Positions 22,351-34,713 of a DNA stretch of 64,000 bases are shown here, piece after piece. Numbering within the stretch: position 1 is the first letter of the stretch; each line of letters starts with the position of its first letter. The DNA comes from Syncephalastrum monosporum B8922 (Eukaryota; Mucoromycota; Mucoromycetes; Mucorales; Syncephalastraceae). The notes under the pieces are model-generated. The model had not been told where the DNA came from. It saw only the letters and a list, made by a program, of their open reading frames with translations, and ran no database searches. The position numbers and the translations under genes were made by a program. The stretch lies in NCBI GenBank assembly GCA_000697355.1, contig JNEN01000820.1, positions 43,963-107,962 on the forward strand. Reading direction: 5' to 3'.

Positions 22351-24809
22351 TTACTCGCGCGAGAGCGCAATTTCGCTGGCGATCGTGGCCGCCCGCACGG
22401 CGTCCTCTAAATCCCAGTGGAAGAATGGGTATCGGTCGATGGGTACACCGCGTTCGAGCAGTGCATAGTAGGAAGCGCGGTGCTGCGACAGACCGGGATG
22501 CTCTTCCTCTGCTTGCTGCTGTTGATGAAGGGCATCCACGGCCTCGATCTTCTCCTCCGTCATCTGGTGGGGCTTTTCCGTCACCACGATATCGATAGCC
22601 GCTGACTGGATCGATGCATCCGACGACGATAAAGAAGAGGGTCCGGTCGATGTCTGGGACTGCTGATGTTGCTGCTGCTGCTGGCCGTCTCGGTGGGGCG
22701 GGATCACGGGCAGAAGCTCGAGCGGGTGGGACTCACGGCCATTCTGCTTACCAAAGCCGCCAATGATCAGAGCGTTGCGGATAAAAGGTGAGGCGAGGCT
22801 GGCAAAGTGCCACTCGACCTCACGGCCGACGAATCGGTCGATGGCCAGGCGCAGATCAAGCAGGGCTTGGACACCGGTGGAATCGAGATGGTTGACCGCG
22901 CTAAAGTCGAGTGCGATAGCACCGAGTTTGCGGCCGGCAGCCTGGGCGGCCTGAGCGGCCTCGAGGTCTTCGGGTTTTACGAGAGGGCGCGGGTCATTCC
23001 ATGCACGATCGCCCTTGCGCGTGGGGGGCGGCTGACCTGAGACAAAATTATCCTGGACATAATGCATGATCTTGTCCGAAATGAAGCCGGCGTTCGGGTA
23101 AGTGAGTGATTCGTCAAAGCGGAAAATCAGGACGCCCGGTGGGGGCAATTCGACCAACTCGTGCAGTGAGGCGTGGTTCTCCTTGACGTAAACATACTGA
23201 GGCTGCTTCGTGTCGTCGTAAGTGCGAACCGGAACACGGCCGAGGACGGCATAGCGTGGCCGAGCGATGCGGATGAGCATGAAAAAGATGGACAAACCCA
23301 CCGAGACATAGATGCCATACTCGACAGTGGTGAAAAAGCAGATCAACACAGCCGCGACAAAGGTAAATAGTTCGAGTGGATTGATCTGCCACAGGTGCTG
23401 GACGAACTTGGGGCCGGAAGCCAGATCCTGGACGGCGTGGATAATGACAGCGGCGAGGATGGCATCCGGGATGTAGTAGAACGCGGGCGTGAGGGCGTAC
23501 AGGCAAAGGAGCACGACGAGGGCAGAGAAGACGCCGGCCAGAGGAGTGCGCACGCCCGAACGCGCCTTGATGGCTGTGCGCGAGAACGAACCAGTGTTGG
23601 GGTACGCGCCGAAGAAGGAGCCGAGGATGTTGGCGACACCGATCGCAATAATCTCCTGGTCAGGGTTGATTTTGTAGTTATTACGACGGCCGAATGACTT
23701 GGCAATGGCCACGTGCTCGAGAATCAGGATGATCACGACGGAGGGGAGGGTGCCGGCCACTTCCGATAGAAGCTGGGTATCCACCTTGGGCACACCCATC
23801 GCCTTGAAACCAGCTGGGACGTCCTCGAGGATGCTGACGGGGCTGCTACTCTTGCCGAGCTGGATGAGGTACGCGATCAAGGTGCCAAAGATTACAAGGA
23901 TGCCGTTGCGGGAGATGTTCAAGAAGAACCAGAGTTTATCCAGGCGCGGGTAGCGCTTGGCGAGTTTGCCCATGCTGTAGCGGACGCCGTACAAAAAGAA
24001 AAGGCCGACCAGGCCGAACGCGACGTCAAGGTGGGTGTTGGGCAGGTGCTTGAAAAAGTTGCCAAAGACGAGATACGACGACGACTGGGTGTCGACACCT
24101 GTCATTCCAAACCTTATCGGGGATAAGCATACAAGCAGATAAGATTATGAATTATTTTTTGAAACTTACAACTTGGGGTATTGTCCGATCGCGATCGTGA
24201 TGGCTGAGCCTGTCATGAAGCCAGCAATAGCAGGCTCGGGAATGAAGTCGACAAGGATACCGAGGCGAACCATGCCAATAGCAACGGCAATGATACCGCC
24301 AAACAAGGCGAGTGTCACGGCCACTTCAGGCCCAGTGTACTGCTCGCTGACCTTATTGATCGTTTGTCCTACAAGGAGCGACATCACCGCGGTGGGTCCG
24401 ATACTGATATCTTTGGATGTACCAAAGAAACAATAGATACACAGGCCCACAAAGGACGAATAAAGACCGTATTCCTGTTGAAAGTTAATATCGGGTGTAC
24501 TTTGCTGTGTTGATTTGTCATGTTTACCGGAGGCAAATTGGCGATTTTGGCATAACCCATGCCCTGGGGAACGACGACGATACCAACGGTGACGCCGGCA
24601 ATGATATCCGAGATGAGCCAGGTCAGGTTGTAGCGATGGATCCAGAACACGATGGGGAAGAAACTGGAGAGGTATGATTTGGCATAATGGGGAAGTCGTC
24701 GGGCGGTGCGCAGGCCAAGTTGAAAGAACGAGATCGGCTCATAGTCGAGGATGATGGGCACCGGGGGCGTTTGTGCCGCCGTCGACGAAGTTGAGTCCGT
24801 CGTCGCCAT
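22351..24809 (-). CDS. Sulfate permease, SulP/SLC26 family with STAS domain
   Basis: Exons 24528-24809, 24170-24474 and 22351-24112 give 782 residues. The N-terminal half has the SulP core, including 'LISDIIAGVTVGIVVVPQGM', 'GTSKDISIGPTAVMSLLVG', and 'GAYPNTGSFSRTAIKARSG', with about 12 hydrophobic helices. The cytoplasmic C-terminus carries a STAS domain with 'LDFSAVNHLDSTGVQAL' near residue 610, then a Gln-rich and Ser-rich linker and a conserved tail (RYPFFHWDLEDAVR). This matches fungal Sul1/Sul2-like proton-sulfate symporters of the plasma membrane. Transport substrate is inferred from family; SLC26 relatives can carry other anions. Confidence 0.92.
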
Positions 24810-25780
24810 GTATTAGGATGATGCGGGAAAAGCAAAGGGAAGGGGGGTAGAGGTATACAAGTTCCAGAAGAGAAAAGGGAAACAACAACAAAGAAAAAAA
24901 ATGTCAGTGGTTTGGAGATAGAGATTTTTTTAATAATGCTGCTTGGTGTAATTACGAGATATCTCGTCAGAGCACGCAATCGAGTGAGCGAATGACAGGC
25001 TTTTAAAAGGATTGTCACCGCCAATGATCACTTGGCGGACACGGCTAATTGACGGTCCGTCCTTTGTTAAGCGTAGCCGCAACCCCGCGCGCCCTGTCCG
25101 CACACGCGCGCAGAGCCGAACGCCACGAGAATTTTCCATCTGCGTTGTTTCAATACTGTGTCAGAGACACAGAGATACAGTGCAAGAACAGAGGAAAAAT
25201 GGGGATCATCACACCTCTTTAATTCTTTGTCTTGTTGGTTTCGAATATAGAACAAATCCATTTCTTTTCTCGAAGAAACGCAGCGCAAGGTGGTGTAGGA
25301 CGGGTCATCGATTTGTGGATCTCAGCGGAAACGAGAGTTGCATATAATATGGGCCAACCAACGAAACGCGTTGGAAGTAAACCGCCGAACACAGCACCCA
25401 AACCCGAGAATACAGAATGATCACGCACATCCATCCGTGCAACGCGCGGACGGTCGGGAATATGTGGATGTGACCATATGTTGTATTTTCTGGAAGTATG
25501 TATCAGCGTGAGCTCCAGTAAGTCGGTCGGCCCGATGATTAATACAATCTGATCTACGGTATATTTTTTTTTGTTTTGCGGACCATGACATCCCATGAAC
25601 TAATATGTGACATCCCATGAACTAAATATGTAAGCGATCGACGTTAAATGAAACAAACATAGACGTAGTGCAAATAAGAGACCATCGAGCTTCCCAATGC
25701 AGAGACATAATGGAAGGATAAGATGTAATTATGTACACTTTTTATTTCTGAAAAAGATCTTCTCTTCAAATTCTCGCTTA
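24810..25780. other. Intergenic region containing a short tandem repeat
   Basis: This is the SulP promoter side and the NDC1 3' flank. No coding sequence is supported. A 22-bp direct repeat is annotated separately at 25586-25630. Confidence 0.5.
25586..25630. repeat. Two-copy 22-bp direct tandem repeat
   Basis: TGACATCCCATGAACTAA followed by TATG, then the same 18 bases followed by ATATG. The copies differ by one inserted A, suggesting recent slippage or duplication. Confidence 0.85.
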
Positions 25781-28251
25781 TTATTCCTTGGTAAACTGGA
25801 GAAACTCGTTCAGCTTGGCCGCGTGCTCGCTCCGTACCGGGAATTGATCCATATAGTCTTTAAATGTCGTCGTGATGTTGTAGATCGAGTCGCGCAAGGC
25901 TAAAATTGAAATGTGAGTGTTTGGAAGCAATTTTAAGTCATGTTTCATTCTTTTGTTGATTTTTTTTTTCCTTTTCTTACCGAGGAGCACCACTTCGGGC
26001 TCGTAAAGCATCAGCTTGCCGCGTCCGCTGCTGGCCAGCTTGGTTACGCCCGCAGGCGGAGTGCGCAGGAACTTTTCGGTCGCAATCAGCGTCGCCAACA
26101 GCTCGTCGAGCACGTTCGAGATGTCGCGCTGCACTAGGCCATACGGATCTTCTTTATAAGAGGCGGCCGTCAGATTGCCGAGCGCTACAAAGCATACAAG
26201 TCAGGGTCTATGTGTTCATGTGTTTCGCATCGTGTCTGTATGTGTCCGATTTTTCTTACATTGAGTGGCCCACATGAGTACGGGATAATGGCTGAACAGC
26301 GACCGTGTCTTGCGAACAGCCGTCACCGCGAGCCATCGCTGGTACCAGCCCCAATGTTGCACACGCGCCTCAAGCCATTGCAGGACCTTGAACACGCGCT
26401 GTTTTGGCACGGGCGGATGGGGCTGGCTCAGATGGGGTTCGGCAAGCGTAGAGGCATACGTGAACAGGCTGCCTGTCCGGTCATCCAGAACCACGTGATT
26501 AGTCCTGGGCGCGGCCAGCACGTCTTGGTCCAGCACCTGGATACGGTTCGGTGATGTGGTCGCTGCCGGGGGAGCGACAGGTTTCGGGGATGGCTTGGGA
26601 GCTAAAGTAGAAAGTGCATCAGAGGCTTCACCGAGAAATTATAGCTTCCTTTTTTTTATATCTTACCTGCACCGGTATATTCCTTTTCAATGTCACCACG
26701 CAGCGTGCTGAGGATGTGGATACATTCCTTGGAGAGGCGCTCATAAGCCGTGCCGTCCTGCTCTTTTGTAATATCCTGGAAAATGGCCACGCGTCGCTCG
26801 GGATCCTTATTGGCGATCTGCGCCAACTCAGCATAGGCGAGCGATTGGACGGTGCGATGTTCGCGTTCGCGCAGACCCGACAAGAGACAATCATGGGCGT
26901 TGGCGTAGGGTGCCGAGATCGGTTCGACCTAATATTGTTCGCGTTAGAAAAAGGGAATGGCTCTTCTTTTGCTTCTACTCGGCTTACCGTAGAGAAAAAG
27001 ACGTTAAAGACACGGTCGACCGCCTGGAAGCAGCTGGACGCCAGGGTACCGGCCAAGAGCATGCGGAAGAACAAGTAGAGATCGAGCCAGCTAAAGCCCA
27101 CCACAGGGGTATCCAGCATACTAGAACACTATGTGAGTCGCTTATGTACATATACATTGTGTGCGTGTGTCAGTATTGAGCGCTGGACATACTTGAGACC
27201 GACAGACAAGATGTAAGCAGCGAGACGGTAGATGGTGCCATTGAAGAACATGAAAACAACGTAGGTTCCACAGAAGACTTGGAATGCGAATTTGCTGCCA
27301 TCATGGACGACCGTGGCCAGGCTGAGCTTAAGCGCCATCGCCTTTGGTTGCTGTTTCCTGGTGTGAGTAAAGCAGCCAGCTACGCGGGTCTAGATACGCA
27401 CCTGCACAGCGAGCATCTGAAGCTTCCAGGTATCCCGCCAGATGCTGATCAAGGCATAGATACCCAATGCAAGACCATAGACGGTAATAAAGAGATTGTC
27501 CTCGTTCATCTGACGTGTACCAAAACGCTGTCTGTAGTAAAGATGAGAAGACAGGTGAGCTTTAGGGGTTGCAATATAAGCGGATTCTTCTTACCCGTGG
27601 GGGTAGATAAAGAAGTGGTCGAGGTAAGTCTCGCCTTGAAGATAGGAAAAGTAGGTGCGGACGATCCAGGCACCCGACATCATGTACATAAACAAGACAA
27701 TGACGTGATCGCGACGGGTCAGCTTAAAAAGGGTTTCGGCGGCATCGCTCGGTGGAATGGGCTCCCAGACTATAGTGAAGCGCACTTGTGTCAACATGTT
27801 GCCATTTTCTTTGTCAATGTGAATCGTACCTGACGAAAGGCTGATGCGCGCCATGAGGAGCACCGCCAAGGGGAGGAAGAGGAGAATCGAGTACAGAACA
27901 GTATGCACGAGCGTGTTCATATCAGGCAGAGCTGGTGACGGATGGTGAGTAACCTGTTCATGTTGCAGTCATGGCTTGCTTACCCAGCTTGAGCTGGAAT
28001 GCCACAGTGAAAAAAAGCGCCAACGCGTAGAGGGCGGCCAAAGCATAGCGGCCCTGTCTGCATCGCGCGGCAATGTAAGCTTCTTTGTAAGAAGCGCACG
28101 TGGGTTTTACAGGCGCAGCGAGGGAAGGCGTCGGTGGCGAGATCGGCGTGTTGGCGAACGACGCCATGGCATGAAAGAGGTGGATTGGATTCAAGCCACG
28201 CAACGACACGCTCCTTGCCCTCTCTTTAGCACCATTTCGATCTCCGTCCAT
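25781..28251 (-). CDS. NDC1: Nucleoporin NDC1 (transmembrane nuclear-pore/spindle-pole protein)
   Basis: Ten exons (27984-28251, 27830-27931, 27595-27769, 27402-27531, 27193-27350, 26988-27120, 26667-26928, 26260-26601, 25981-26184, 25781-25899) close in frame to 630 residues. The N-terminal half has six hydrophobic segments (e.g. 'ALAALYALALFFTVAFQL', 'VLYSILLFLPLAVLLMARI', 'LYLFFRMLLAGTLASSCF'), and the C-terminal half is soluble with the Ndc1 signature 'LVQRDISNVLDELLATLIA' followed by 'TEKFLRTPPA'. Ndc1 anchors the nuclear pore complex in the nuclear envelope and, in yeasts, also the spindle pole body. The exon 4 acceptor has an alternative AG four bases away; the chosen one keeps the frame. 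Confidence 0.85.
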
Positions 28252-29659
28252 AGCAAGGATATATGCACATTTAATACGACGCTACCGATGTTTCACGTCG
28301 ACCCGATATTGAAGTACACTCATGGAGAAGACTAGTGCACAAGGATAAAGGCTCTATGTACATTGGCCCTATCACCAATAGGCATGGTTGAGGATGGCAA
28401 CGATAGCGGCAATACCATGAATTTGATTGGCCTAGTGCATTACGCAGACCAGCACACGACTGCATGTGTATCTGTCAAGCGTATCACGAAACGAATGCGT
28501 AGAGTCCCAGTACCACACAGGAGCATTCTTTTTGTATATTTATGTGTGCCTGTATATGTGTGCAGAGAAGTATCGCTCATGGGCTATACATAATGTTGAC
28601 GAGATACCTCATGTATTCTATCACAATGTAAGGGTGCTGTAGGTAGTCAATCCTTTAGACCACTCTATGCAAACGCCGCTCAATGAGAGTATGAGTGCAT
28701 TTCTTCTTCAAGTTTAGTAACAGCGTTCTATAAATTTCCACGAGTCAGTGCGAGTACCAAGCTCATGCGGAGCTGGTAGATGATGGACTTGAGAGCACAA
28801 AAAAAAAGATTATGTGCTTACAAGTCATTGCATGATTGTGCAACCAGCTCTATTTGTCATTTCAAGCAACCATCCCTTGTGGCCCATGGGAGAAAATAAA
28901 TCTATTGAGCAAATACTTGTAGATAACAAGGTGCACATATACTCTCTTTCTCTTTCTGTGTGTGCCATGTTGCTTACACGGACATGGACATGAATGGATC
29001 GCCTGTGTGTCTAGTAAACTTCGGCCTATACAACAGGAGACACGGTGGGAGCAAGTGTATCCCTTTTGGATATGTATAGAAATTGAGGGCTCCCTGGTCT
29101 TCTCCCTGAAATTTATGCAACACCCCCATACCATTGTGGACATGTCAAGTGGACTTTGAAGAAAGGAGCTGACATATCGATATCAGAGCCGCCTCCAATT
29201 TTATTTGTGTGGGCGTGTGGGGGGGGGGGGAAGGGAAGGGCGTTGCGGAATAATTTATCATGACTGACAAATAAGACGGGGTGATCATTAGGTTCAATGT
29301 CCTATCTATCACGGATAAACACCTTTTTTTTTGCATGGATCAGGGGCAAGCCATGATATATCCGCCCACCGGTGCTTGATCGACAGTGTGACAACAATGG
29401 GATGGCTTGACACGTTCAGGTGACGTTGATACCATCCTTTCATCGTGACGTTTTTCCGTTCTCATGCCAGAACACATCATGCTGAAACACTCCGAGTCAT
29501 GCAACAACAAAAACCGACAAAAAGCAATAGAGGTCGCATTCGTAGAGAGATGAAAGGGACAGATGGCGGGCTCTATGTGGAGTTGTCTTTTGCGTCATGC
29601 AAACAAACATGATGATGTCAAAGGAGCGTAAGAAAAGGTCTTTATACAAAAAATACAGT
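28252..29659. other. Intergenic region of 1.4 kb
   Basis: No gene is supported. A G12-type run lies at 29219-29230, with several AT-rich stretches. It includes the NDC1 promoter and the 3' flank of the Sip5-like gene. Confidence 0.5.
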
Positions 29660-29939
29660 TCAAGCGAGTTGCTGTGGAGCGGGTGAGGTGTTATCCGGGG
29701 ACGATTTCTGTACAGAGGAAGACGACTGTGGTTGCTGTTGTTGATCGGGCTGTTGAGGGAGTTGCTGCTGTGGTTGTTGGTGATGGTGAGAATGATCCCC
29801 ACCCGCGGTGGCAGATGCGTCCGAGTCGCTGGGGGGCTGGTATCCTTGGATGTTGTTTGCAAGCGGTTCATTGTCATCGTCCTCTTCTTCATCCTGCGCT
29901 TGTACTTCCGGCTGACCCTGCAGCGAGCTCCGCTGTTGT

Positions 29940-29971
<32 letters not shown>

Positions 29972-31392
29972 TTGTTGCTGCTGGCGCTCACGTTCTTCTT
30001 GTTCAGCCAAAGACATGCGGATAGCTTCCATGACCATGAACTCCTCGAGGTCCATGTTCATGTCCCGCATGGCACCCAGGTAGTGATTGTACTCGGTCGA
30101 GGCAGCCGACGAAGCGGAGCGACCGGGACGCGTAAAGATGGGCGTGGTGCGCAAAAAGGAGCGCGAAGCGCCCTCGTTGGATTCAGAGTTGCGACGCGAG
30201 GCAGCACGTGGATTCGGGGCCAACTGCTTGTTCCAGTCAGGGCGCACATGATCTAATCCGTACAATACAGCCCAAGGTGAATAAATGGGTCAACAGGTCT
30301 GCTTTCCCAACTCTCCCATTTGCGTTCGTACCAATCAAAACGACATTGGGATTCTTGGCACCGACGCTCTTGCGGCGTGGTTTAGAACCATCACTGACGC
30401 CGGAGGTGGTATGTCTTGGCGAGGAGGGTCCTACGCGGGCTCGGTTTGCCGAAGAAGAAGCATGACGCGCTTCGTATTTTTCACTCCAGGCCGGCGGTTC
30501 ATAGATGACGCCAAAGTTGGCTTCCATGCAGAACGGGCACGACGCAGGTTCGGTGGGGGTCTCGGCAGGTCGCTTGATTTGCAGAAAGCACTCGGTGCAG
30601 ATGGGCTGGTCACAGCACCGCGAGTGATTTATGTTGGCCGGGTAATACTACATGCAGCGTGCGTGATAAGTGTCCTCAGCGCTTTGCCACCTGGTCTCTG
30701 GTCTCTGGGCTCTGGTTTCCCTTTTCCTTTTTCCCTTCACTTACCAGGAAGCAGATAGGACACTCCGTCGCATCGTCGTACAGGGCCTTTTCGCGCTGGC
30801 GCATGCGCTCCACATAAGCCTTTTGTCTATCGGAAGCGTTGGAGGCCGAGCGGGAGCGGGTGCCGGAGGAGGTGGAAGACGAGTGGCGCAAGTGCGGAGG
30901 AAGAGGAGGCGATAAGGACGAGGACGAGGACTGTTTGGGAGCCGGAGGATGCGGCGGGAGTGAAGCAGCGGTGCCAGTACCAGCACTCGTACCGGTACCA
31001 GTACCAGTAGCAGTGGCTGGGGCAGCAGCGCTTGAGCAAGAACTGGTGCTGTTACCAGGAGCGGCGTTCGTAGTGGTGTTAAAAGAGGGGTTATTCGGCG
31101 TACTTTCCGCGCCTGCTTCGGTCACTGGCTCCGGAGCGTCAGGAAGACCTTAAAATCACTCCAGCTTAGCAGACGGAAGAGCGAGCGCATAGCTTGACTA
31201 ACCTTTGTAGAAGGGCGCAAGCTTGCGTTGTACGATCAGTTGCCGGACACTCCGCGCATCGTAATCCTGCTGGGTTGTGGGGTAAATGTTATTTGGCAAG
31301 ACAGAGCCCAAGTCGACCAGGTCTTCTATCTTGTGGTGCTTGTGATGCGTAGACCGACTTAAGCCCGAATCCTTTGACGCATTGGCGCCCAT
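29660..31392 (-). CDS. Sip5-like RING/zinc-finger protein, N-myristoylated candidate
   Basis: Exons 31203-31392, 30745-31148, 30332-30647 and 29660-30252 give 500 residues. The start [10 protein letters not shown] fits an N-myristoylation signal. A split zinc-binding module, 'CPICFLYYP', '[18 protein letters not shown]' and '[13 protein letters not shown]', matches the Sip5 family (Snf1-interacting protein 5). Low-complexity tracts surround it: Thr/Gly/Ala repeats before, and a polyglutamine run of about 17 residues near residue 395 (CAG/CAA mix, 29935-29986) after, then a Gln/Ser/Pro-rich tail. In yeast Sip5 links the Snf1 kinase with the Glc7 phosphatase; a ubiquitin-ligase role is possible from the RING-like residues but unproven here. 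Confidence 0.8.
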
Positions 31393-32732
31393 GGCTTTTT
31401 TGCGAAACTAAAGTTAAAAAAGAGAGAGGAGAAAAAGCGGAAGGAAAGGGAGAAAAAGGGAAAGCGTAAAGCAACGCACACACACACACACACACAAATG
31501 TAACTCAGCATTGAAGACAGCGTGATGGTAAGACAGGCAGGCAAGGCAAGCCAGACAGACAGCGCGCACACACACATAACACACCACGCAGAGATTGCCA
31601 AAAACAGTAAAGAAAATCATACTATTATGGAATAACATCATTCTTATACGACAGCGTCAAACGCCACATAGTCAGGCAAAACTGCAAACCTACGACGGCC
31701 GCATAGGGTGGTTACTATCCTAATCAACATCTACGTCCAGCTGGACGTCGTAGCCCCGCCCCCGTCCCCATCCCACCCACGCCTTGAGCGCGCATGAACG
31801 CAACCTGCTTGTCCTACCTCGAGCCTGCTGGGTTTCCCAGATCCGCAGCGTTTGCAGGGGCCTTATGACATATATATTGTCTATATATACACCCCTCCGT
31901 TCTGGGGTGTATATTGCCTCTGCGCACATGTCATTCGACGTTTCTAAGATGCAGACTCGCTTTGCTTGGCGGTGACCGGCGAGATCGGAAATATCATTAA
32001 CCGAGAATCGCATCGTCGAAAGACGTGATGCCTACGGCGTGCCAATGGATCTGACAGTGTGGACTTGTACGGTGGATGCCAGCATCCGTAGCGTGTTGAA
32101 AATGGCTTACCAGATCTGAATGTTTGCTGACACCATCGATGACTTTTATCAAAATTATTAATCGGATCTGTACGTATGTATGTGTGGTCTGCTTACCTTC
32201 ATTATATCGTTTCGTCTATAGATGCATGTGTATGTCAGAAGCCCGCTATTCCACTTCACTTGGTTACTTATATCTTTTATTCGCCTTCCATTTACATTCC
32301 TTACCCTTTTATTCTTTTTCGACACTCACACATCCTGACGATTTGCCGTGACCGTCCGTCGGTTTGCACCGCATTTGGCCTCCTTGAGCTGAGATCTACC
32401 GATACACATACACCCCTCGGCTACTTTGAATCGCAACTGCCGTTTGCTTGCATCCACGTACTTACTGCTACATGCATATGCGTACGACGATACGTTGAGC
32501 TTCTTACCGTCGATTGCACTACCTTATTCCTTTGTCACGGTACACTATAAAAAAGGAGAGAGGACTGTATACCTGTGTCTGCATACCAAGAAACCGAATC
32601 GAGGGACATACTGGCTTTTTGGCGGTCCCACTGAATTGACAAGCAGGGAGAGAAGCCGAGGCCACCTCCTTCAGAAATAATTTCCCTCTTTCTGCGCCCT
32701 TCACTCTTTTTTCCTTTTACAACAGTTTAAAT
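31393..32732. other. Divergent intergenic region
   Basis: No gene is supported. A CA run lies at about 31479-31495 in the Sip5-like leader, and a perfect 16-bp palindrome ACGTCCAGCTGGACGT at 31733-31748. The rest is AT-rich with pyrimidine tracts before the STEEP1-like start. Confidence 0.5.
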
Positions 32733-33290
32733 ATGCCCAAGATCGTCTCGTCCTCGATCGTTTCCTCGTCGGATCACTCCAAAAACAACACCACAGGCGA
32801 AGACACGCGTGACAAGCTGCATGTTTACTATTGTCTATGCTCCGAGTTCTTGCTCGTGGTTGACGCTAATCTCGAAGACATGCCTCGGAGGCGGACTGAC
32901 AATGCCATCATTGTCTCCAACGCACGCCGCACATACAAACTCTCTGCAGACGGTCCTGAGATTGTCATTCTCTCCAGGTGCGATCTCTAATCACGATCTA
33001 GGTGGAACATGGAACTTATGTCGTCACTTTTTCTTCTTGCTTTTCTGTGGATAGACCCAATGGATACGAGAAGCAATACCGATACTTTTGTCCACGTAAG
33101 TTTAATTTTCTACCCAAAGCATAAAGCAAAGGCTAACAAGTGCGTATTAGGTTGCCACTTGCCTATCGCGTACGAGATGACGGAAGAGCGAAAACGCGGC
33201 CCATACACGTATATCCTCGACAGCGCCATGACGGAATCCCAGGGCAACGCGCCTCCCAACGCGATTCGAGAAGTACCCGCCACTTCATAA
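32733..33290 (+). CDS. STEEP1/CXorf56-like protein (UPF0428)
   Basis: Exons 32733-32977, 33055-33095 and 33151-33290 give 141 residues. The start MPKIVSSSIVSSSDHS, 'LHVYYCLCSEFLLVVDANLE' and 'YRYFCPRCHLPIAYE' correspond to the conserved N-terminus and the CxC plus CxxC cysteine arrangement of the STEEP1 family. In animals the protein helps STING leave the ER and is also found with the spliceosome; fungi have no known STING signalling of that kind, so the shared ancestral role probably lies elsewhere. The protein is shorter than the animal form, lacking most of the C-terminal helix. Confidence 0.75.
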
Positions 33291-33670
33291 GACCACAATA
33301 GCTTCATCATCCAATATCCATCCCCATTCTCCATCCAGCTCGCATTTACGCCCTCATAACCCTATCCGCAATAAATGGTTCTATTGAAAGCATGAATATT
33401 TTTCATGGGGATATGTCAGATCACATCACCTAGAGAGCCGTACAACTGCCTGTTAATGATATGATCTACAGCATAATGAAGGCCCACCGCCCTGACCCGT
33501 GTGTGTGTGTCGTATAAAGCGAATAATGCGGACAGAGTAGAGCAGGAGGCGCCGCAGGATCTGTCCTATCCATCGCAGCCTATGGACGCCTAAAAATCAG
33601 CAAACAATTTCAGTCCGCTTCGAAAATAAAAAAATGGGTGTGTCGAGATCGCTCTTTTCCACTACGCGCC
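33291..33670. other. Intergenic region between STEEP1-like and MCTS1 genes
   Basis: A 380-bp tandem spacer with an AATAAA at 33370-33375 that could serve the upstream transcript. No ORF of interest. Confidence 0.5.
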
Positions 33671-34471
33671 ATGTTCAAAAAGTAATTGCATCACGGACCA
33701 AAGGAGGAGGGCTCGTTACTTACTCTGTTGCACAGATTCAGCTTCCAAGAGAACATTGCGGGCCAGTCCCAGCTAAAGTCGAGCGTGCAGCGCGCGATCC
33801 GCACCAAAATCCAAGACCAGTTTCCTCTGCTTGAACCGATCTTGGAAGACCTCATGCCCAAGCGCACGCCCATCATTCAAATCAAGGGGTAATTCCTAAT
33901 TCACAGGCGGAAGCATACACTCATCTCTGCTGGATAGCCATGAGCATATCACGTTTCTGTCTGTGAATGGCGAGATCCTCTTCTTCCAGCACTTTGACGG
34001 CCCGTATTTCCCGACGCTCAAGCTGCTCCACCAATGTAAGCGCGAAGAAGTAAGGAAGGATGTATCGAGGATATTCACGCTCGTTTTGGATCAGACCCGG
34101 ACATGCTGCCCCAACTGCGTGTGGACCGTGGTGCGATCAAATTCGTGTTGTCAGGCGCCAACATCATGTGTCCTGGCTTGACTTCCAAGGGCGCTCGCAT
34201 GGATGTCGAGCTGCCGGCTGAGTCGATGGTGGCCATCATGGCCGAAGGAAAGGAAAACGCACTGGCCATTGGCTGGCTCAAGATGAGCACAAATGATATG
34301 TACGTCATCACCACCACCACCGTCATCATCCATCTCTATAAAAGTAAATGTGAGACGCTCATCCTTTTTATTTTTATTTATCCTTTTAGCCGCAAGATCA
34401 ACAAGGGCATCGGCTGCGATAACGTGCACTATCTCGCCGACACGCTGTGGAAAGAAACCGTCCATGTCTAA
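33671..34471 (+). CDS. TMA20: MCTS1/Tma20 translation factor with PUA domain
   Basis: Five exons (33671-33681, 33736-33888, 33938-34035, 34095-34299, 34390-34471) give 182 residues. The first exon is 11 bases and supplies MFKK, after which the protein reads '[18 protein letters not shown]', typical of MCT-1. The PUA domain includes '[20 protein letters not shown]' and '[11 protein letters not shown]'. MCTS1/Tma20 pairs with DENR/Tma22 to recycle 40S subunits and support re-initiation. The residue before HEHI, usually Cys, is Gly here in the chosen splice; alternative splicing of exon 2 (AAG|GGG) could change this. An in-frame ATG at 33634 belongs to a different reading frame and was not used. 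Confidence 0.92.
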
Positions 34472-34713
34472 GAGTAAGAATAATATAAAGCGACCATTAC
34501 AACAAGCGCACACACACGTCAGTTCTTGTACGACTTGGCACCTGAAACAGGACGTAGGGGCGGGTTATTTATTGTGATCATCGTTTGGTTGTCAGCCGAC
34601 GACGAAACGCATATGTAATAAAAATCAATAGGAAACCGATCCGCACTTTTCCTTTCTTTCTTTTCTTTCTTATTGTCTTCATTTTCCCTTCCGTCATTTT
34701 TTTTTTTTTTTGC

